Of a stretch of DNA of 9,797 nucleotides, positions 6,613 through 9,797 are shown in pieces. Each line of letters begins with the position of its first letter. Within the stretch, counting starts at the first letter, position 1. A model generated the notes under the pieces. That model made no database searches, was not told where the DNA came from, and saw only the letters and a list, made by a program, of their open reading frames with translations. Where the stretch lies: the NCBI GenBank assembly GCA_003487805.1, contig DNNE01000062.1, positions 15,536 through 25,332 on the forward strand, given 5' to 3'. The translations under genes were made by a program, and so were the position numbers. Source of the stretch: Blastocatellia bacterium (lineage in GTDB: Bacteria > Acidobacteriota > Blastocatellia > Pyrinomonadales > Pyrinomonadaceae).

Positions 6613-8127
6613 TCAAGAGCGCGCTCCGCCCGTCATCATCAATCCAATTTCTTCATTACTGGTTTTCTTAGGATCGACTTCACCCGCTACCTTTCCGTTA
6701 TGCAGCACCAGCAAACGATCCGACAACGAAGTCACTTCTTCCAATTCGGCCGAAACCAAAAGCACAGCGCAACCCGCGTCGCGCATTTCAACGATCTTGC
6801 GATGAATGAACTCGATCGCGCCTATATCAACGCCGCGCGTTGGCTGTGACACGAGCAGCAGCTTCGGCGGCAGCTCGAATTCGCGACCGATGATGAGCTT
6901 TTGTTGATTGCCGCCCGACAGCGCGCGTGCCGGCAACATCGGGTTCGGTGGTCGCACGTCGAAATCGCGAATCACCTGTTCGGTACGCCGCTGAATTCCT
7001 TTTTGATCCAGCATGACGCCCGCAAAACCCACCGCAGGCTTCCGATAATGCACGCCGAGAATCGTATTTTCGGCAAGAGTGAAATCCAGCAACAAACCAC
7101 GTCGATGACGATCCTCGGGCACGTGCGCGATGCCGAGTTCCTTTCGTTTCCGCGCATCGAGTTGCGTGATGTCCCGACCTTCGAAGGCAATCGTTCCTGA
7201 GATGTGTGAGCCGGGAATCAGTCCCGCCAGCGCTTCGATCAGTTCCGTCTGCCCGTTGCCTTCGACTCCGGCGACACCGACAATTTCGCCCGCGCGCAGA
7301 TCGAAGGAAACGTTATCGACCCGCTTGGATTCACCGCGCCCCATCACCGAAAGATTCTGGACTTTCAAAACCGAGGCACCGGCTTTCGCGTCTGGTTTCT
7401 CGACCCGCAACAAGACATCCCGGCCCACCATCAGGCGCGCCAGCTCGGCCGCGTTGGTTTCGCTGGTCTTCAGATCGCCGACGACCTTGCCATCGCGCAT
7501 CACCGTCACGTTATCCGAAATCGAAAGCACTTCGGACAGCTTATGCGTGATGATGACGATCGTCTTCCCTTGTTCGCGCATGCCGCGCAGGATAGCGAAA
7601 AACTCCTCGACCTCCTGTGGAGTCAGCACCGCGGTTGGCTCATCAAGAATCAAAATTTCCGCGTGACGATACAGCGCCTTCAGCAATTCGACTCGCTGTT
7701 GTTGCCCGACCGAAAGATTCTCGATGAGAGCGTTGGGATCAACGGTTAGTCTGAACTCATCAGACACTTTGCGAATTTCGTCGGCGGCTTTTTTTAGATC
7801 GAGCGAGACTGCGCTGCCCGGCTCCGATCCCAGCACGATATTCTCAGCCACGGTCATCGGCTCGACGAGCATGAAGTGCTGATGGACCATGCCGATGCCG
7901 AGCGCGATTGCGTCATGCGGCGTGCGAATCTCGCGCACTTCACCGTCGACCAGAATATCGCCACTGTCAGCGGTGTAAAAACCATAGGCGATGCGCATCG
8001 CCGTCGACTTGCCCGCGCCATTCTCACCGACGATTGCGTGAATCGTCCCCGTCGGCACCGTAAAGCTCACGCGATCGTTTGCCTGCACGGCGCCGAAGCG
8101 TTTTGATATGTTGCGAAGCTCAAGCAT
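6613..8127 (-). CDS. Double ABC ATPase of a BMP-type nucleoside importer (NupO-like)
   Basis: Energising subunit of the importer, two fused ABC domains, 504 residues. Domain 1 has a complete set: Walker A GENGAGKST at 34-42, Q-loop Gln83 in HQHF, signature LSVGQ at 138-142, Walker B ILILDEP at 158-164 and switch His195. Domain 2 is degenerate in the way usual for this family: GVEGNGQTEL at 287-296 in place of a Lys-containing Walker A, HVPEDRHRRGL at 335-345, signature LSGGN at 403-407 and SQPTRGVD at 427-434 where the catalytic Glu would be. This pattern is shared with sugar and nucleoside importers such as NupO and RbsA. The ATG at 8127 directly abuts heptamer repeats, leaving no Shine-Dalgarno sequence. 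The four-helix-bundle gene separates it from its binding-protein gene. Confidence 0.96.
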   Translation of the reverse strand: MLELRNISKRFGAVQANDRVSFTVPTGTIHAIVGENGAGKSTAMRIAYGFYTADSGDILVDGEVREIRTPHDAIALGIGMVHQHFMLVEPMTVAENIVLGSEPGSAVSLDLKKAADEIRKVSDEFRLTVDPNALIENLSVGQQQRVELLKALYRHAEILILDEPTAVLTPQEVEEFFAILRGMREQGKTIVIITHKLSEVLSISDNVTVMRDGKVVGDLKTSETNAAELARLMVGRDVLLRVEKPDAKAGASVLKVQNLSVMGRGESKRVDNVSFDLRAGEIVGVAGVEGNGQTELIEALAGLIPGSHISGTIAFEGRDITQLDARKRKELGIAHVPEDRHRRGLLLDFTLAENTILGVHYRKPAVGFAGVMLDQKGIQRRTEQVIRDFDVRPPNPMLPARALSGGNQQKLIIGREFELPPKLLLVSQPTRGVDIGAIEFIHRKIVEMRDAGCAVLLVSAELEEVTSLSDRLLVLHNGKVAGEVDPKKTSNEEIGLMMTGGARS

Positions 8128-8155
8128 GGACTTTGGACTTTGGACTTTGGTCTTA
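8128..8155. repeat. Left heptamer array of copy 3
   Basis: Four tandem 7-base units (GGACTTT three times, GGTCTTA once), starting immediately next to the ATPase start codon. On the minus strand the ATG directly follows AAAGTCC. Confidence 0.9.
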
Positions 8156-8161
8156 AGTCGA

Positions 8162-8548
8162 TCAGGCGACGGTCTTCGAAGAGGCAGCAGACTTGGACAC
8201 TGAGCGCAAATACGCGTTCAATGTCGGAGAAAGCTCGCTAATGATCGATCTAAGTTCACTCGTCTCTTTCGCCGTTAGAAACTTTCGGCGATAGGCTCTC
8301 CGAAGCCAGTGCAAGGTCTCATACAGAGAACCTCTCGCTATTCTAAGAAAGCGTCGATAATCCGGATTACTTCCTCTGCCGCTACCTTCAGCTATGTTTG
8401 CTCCGATACTATCAGCCGCGCGAACCAATTGTTTACCGACTGTATCCTTAGCGAAACCGTCCCACCGTGAGACCGATTTCCAGATTTGATCGGCAAGTTT
8501 CTCTGAGAGCTGGTAGATTCTCAGGTTCTCGAAATTGACCTTTGCCAT
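8162..8548 (-). CDS. Four-helix-bundle protein, 23S rRNA IVS / S23 family
   Basis: A 128-residue protein with the recognisable pattern of the four-helix-bundle family (23S rRNA intervening-sequence protein, Pfam PF05635 type). It has FENLRIYQLSEKLADQIW at 6-23, then GKQLVRAADSIGANIAEGSGR at 38-58, the family signature. Next comes YRRFLRIARGSLYETLHWL at 64-82, with a final helix near 93-116. The molecular role of the family is not settled; members are encoded inside intervening sequences of 23S rRNA genes and scattered through genomes, and the fold resembles the Avd protein of retroelements. The start at 8548 has GGAGA eight bases upstream; longer readings to 8587 would enter the right heptamer array. 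It has no obvious tie to nucleoside transport and is likely cargo of the flanking repeats. By eye its DNA is somewhat more AT-rich than its neighbours. Confidence 0.9.
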   Translation of the reverse strand: MAKVNFENLRIYQLSEKLADQIWKSVSRWDGFAKDTVGKQLVRAADSIGANIAEGSGRGSNPDYRRFLRIARGSLYETLHWLRRAYRRKFLTAKETSELRSIISELSPTLNAYLRSVSKSAASSKTVA

Positions 8549-8556
8549 TCGTTGGT

Positions 8557-8561
8557 TCTCC
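8557..8561 (-). promoter_or_regulatory. Ribosome binding site of the four-helix-bundle gene
   Basis: GGAGA on the minus strand is eight bases before the ATG at 8548. It overlaps an alternative in-frame ATG at 8563, arguing against that longer start. Confidence 0.6.
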
Positions 8562-8585
8562 ATTTGTGCGCCACTCAAACGACAC

Positions 8586-8620
8586 AAAGTCCAAAGACCT
8601 AAGGCCGAAGTCCTAAGACC
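8586..8620. repeat. Right heptamer array of copy 3
   Basis: Five units in perfect seven-base phase, consensus NAAGNCC: AAAGTCC, AAAGACC, TAAGGCC, GAAGTCC, TAAGACC. It ends four bases before the stop codon of the binding-protein gene (8627-8625), and is inverted relative to the array at 8128-8155. Confidence 0.85.
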
Positions 8621-8624
8621 GATC

Positions 8625-9722
8625 TTATTGCATCATCCTATCCACTACCTTAATTTGCCCGGCTACGATTTTCTTTTTCGCCTCTTCAGCTGCTTGAATA
8701 GCTGCGGGCGAAACCAACGCCTGGTTGTTACTGTCTATGACGTAACCGACGCCATCGGTGTCCAGACCGAAGGGCTTGAACCCAGCCTGGAACTTGTGAT
8801 TAACCACGTCTTTCACGATGTCATACACAGCGTTGTCGACGCGCTTCACCATGCTGGTCAAAACAAATCCCGGCTTCACCATGTTTTGATTTGAATCAAC
8901 CCCGATCACGAAATGGGTTGCGCGGCCGCTCGAGTCTTTTCCAGCTTGCTCGACGGCGTCGAAAGCGCCAAGGCCCGAATTCCCGGCGGCAGTGAAAATC
9001 ACGTCAGCACCTTTGTTAATCTGGGCCAGCGCAATCTCTTTTCCTTTACCGGGATTGTTCCACGCCGCGTCAGTGACACCAACGTAGTTCTGAATGACCT
9101 GGATGTTGGGATTAGCTGCTTTCGCCCCTTCCTCGTATCCGCCTTCGAATCGATGAATCAAGCCGATGTCCATGCCGCCGATGAAGCCGAGCTTGCCGGT
9201 CTTTGAAGTCATGGCCGCGATCATACCGACGAGATAAGAACCTTCGTGCTCTTTGAAAACCAGCGAAGCGACGTTTGATTTTGGAGTCTTGCCATCGTCT
9301 TCAAAAATCACGCCATCGATGATCGCGAAATGAATATTGGGATAATCTTTCGCCACAGCTTGCATGATCGGACCTTGCGCAAAGCCGACGCCGATCACCA
9401 GATCATAGCCGCGCTCAGCAAAGGCGCGCATCGCCGGCTCGATCGATACCGGATTGCCCGGCTCGACGTCGCGCAAAATGATATCGAGAGCCGGTTTGCC
9501 GCAACTCGTTTTGCCGTCGGGAAGCATTCCCGTCTCAGCGCACTTCACTCCGGTCCAGGCGGCGGCATTGAAGGAGCGATCGTCTTTACCGCCGATGTCA
9601 AAGACGATGCCGACGTGAATCTTGGATCTGTCATCGGCGCCATAAAGCCCGCGGTTGCAGGCCTGGCCGGCGAAGATGAGGGAAGATAAAACGATTAGTG
9701 TAAGCAGAACTCGCAACTTCAT
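8625..9722 (-). CDS. BMP-family nucleoside-binding protein of the ABC importer
   Basis: Extracytoplasmic substrate-binding component, Bmp/Med/PnrA family (PF02608 type), 365 residues from the chosen start. The ATG at 9722 begins a signal sequence (MKLR, hydrophobic 5-18) and has AAGG eight bases upstream. The longer reading to 9791 would pass through two hairpins and is rejected. Family segments: DIGGKDDRSFN at 42-52, GVGFAQG at 111-117, IDGVIF at 135-140, FIGGMDIGLIHRFEGGYEEG at 180-199, GNSGLGAFDA at 247-256 and GVDSNQN at 274-280. In the related protein PnrA these regions bind the purine or pyrimidine nucleoside. Cys22 follows AGQA, a weak lipobox lacking the usual Leu at -3, so lipid anchoring is likely for the family but not certain here. 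Cys61 and Cys74 could form a disulfide. First gene of the cluster in the window. Confidence 0.94.
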   Translation of the reverse strand: MKLRVLLTLIVLSSLIFAGQACNRGLYGADDRSKIHVGIVFDIGGKDDRSFNAAAWTGVKCAETGMLPDGKTSCGKPALDIILRDVEPGNPVSIEPAMRAFAERGYDLVIGVGFAQGPIMQAVAKDYPNIHFAIIDGVIFEDDGKTPKSNVASLVFKEHEGSYLVGMIAAMTSKTGKLGFIGGMDIGLIHRFEGGYEEGAKAANPNIQVIQNYVGVTDAAWNNPGKGKEIALAQINKGADVIFTAAGNSGLGAFDAVEQAGKDSSGRATHFVIGVDSNQNMVKPGFVLTSMVKRVDNAVYDIVKDVVNHKFQAGFKPFGLDTDGVGYVIDSNNQALVSPAAIQAAEEAKKKIVAGQIKVVDRMMQ

Positions 9723-9736
9723 TTTTGTTGCCTTGT

Positions 9737-9759
9737 TCCCTCTCCCAAAGGGAGAGGGA
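9737..9759 (-). other. Hairpin in the leader of the binding-protein gene
   Basis: TCCCTCTCCC and GGGAGAGGGA form a 10-bp perfect stem around AAA. It lies 14 bases before the ATG at 9722 and its left end is close to the AAGG ribosome site (9731-9734), so it may affect translation. The same type of palindrome is common as a dispersed repeat in bacterial genomes, so a specific regulatory role is not implied. Confidence 0.6.
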
Positions 9760-9771
9760 GAAAAACCCAAA

Positions 9772-9789
9772 GCGCCGTCAAGCCGGCGC
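9772..9789. repeat. GC-rich palindrome at the right edge
   Basis: GCGCCG and CGGCGC pair around TCAAGC. With its flanks (CCAAA before, CTCCAAA after) it resembles dispersed REP-like palindromes that I associate with Acidobacteriota and Verrucomicrobiota, though this is from memory. The operon promoter is not visible in the 75 bases upstream of the binding-protein start. Confidence 0.45.
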
Positions 9790-9797
9790 ACTCCAAA

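Larger units (their letters stand above)
8128..8620. mobile_element. Heptamer-arm inverted element, copy 3, carrying a four-helix-bundle gene
   Basis: Left arm 8128-8155: GGACTTT three times, then GGTCTTA. Right arm 8586-8620: AAAGTCC, AAAGACC, TAAGGCC, GAAGTCC, TAAGACC. Paired from the outside inward, four heptamers of each arm match at 22 of 28 positions. Between them lies a single gene, 8162-8548. The element spans the entire distance between the ATPase start and the last few bases before the binding-protein stop, as if inserted between two genes that adjoin in related operons. Heptamers of the same family, without a gene, lie at 2681-2791 and 4687-4757. No transposase or target duplication was seen; mobility is inferred from the layout. 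Confidence 0.6.

Noticed and set aside
6613..8127. Degenerate second ATPase domain as a sign of a broken gene
   Set aside because: The missing Walker A Lys and the SQPTRGVD segment are normal in the double ATPases of this importer family.
8128..8620. Possible CRISPR array or diversity-generating retroelement
   Set aside because: The seven-base units have no spacers, and the four-helix-bundle protein is not accompanied by a reverse transcriptase or a template/variable repeat pair.

Overview
The window is one gene cluster of ten genes, all on the minus strand. It reads from the right edge to the left as a nucleoside uptake and salvage operon. In transcription order it holds: a BMP-family nucleoside-binding protein (9722-8625), a small four-helix-bundle (23S IVS-type) protein (8548-8162), a double ABC ATPase (8127-6613), an unrecognised membrane-anchored protein (6580-5864), two BMP-class ABC permeases (5862-4756 and 4674-3730), a purine nucleoside phosphorylase (3658-2798), uridine kinase (2657-2022), cytidine deaminase (2025-1618) and an exported MTA/SAH-deaminase-like amidohydrolase (1439-21).

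The genes make a coherent pathway. The BMP protein captures nucleosides outside the inner membrane, and the two permeases with the duplicated ATPase import them. Inside, cytidine deaminase makes uridine, uridine kinase phosphorylates uridine or cytidine, and the phosphorylase splits inosine or guanosine to base plus (deoxy)ribose-1-phosphate. The last gene has a signal peptide, so it may deaminate an adenine nucleoside before uptake. The organism is a Gram-negative-type bacterium of moderate GC. The gene style and the abundant intergenic repeats remind me of soil Acidobacteriota (Blastocatellia-like), but nothing here proves the phylum.

The most unusual part is the DNA between genes. Three gaps (2658-2797, 4675-4755 and 8128-8624) are filled by the same structure: a left arm of tandem heptamers of the form GNNCTTW and a right arm of inverted heptamers of the form WAAGNNC, so the two arms can pair. 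The heptamer letters differ between the three copies, but the arms within a copy mostly still match each other. One copy carries the four-helix-bundle gene between its arms, right inside the transporter operon. This resembles the layout of the intervening sequences in 23S rRNA genes, where the same protein family lies inside a stem. I consider this the best candidate for an undescribed element family.

Other gaps hold different palindromes: a perfect 30-bp inverted repeat with a 70-nt centre before the amidohydrolase (1464-1593), two short palindromes before the phosphorylase (3682-3722), and two hairpins in the leader of the BMP gene (9737-9789). I saw no tRNA, rRNA, CRISPR array, transposase or convincing rho-independent terminator. 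The operon promoter is not visible and probably lies beyond the right edge.
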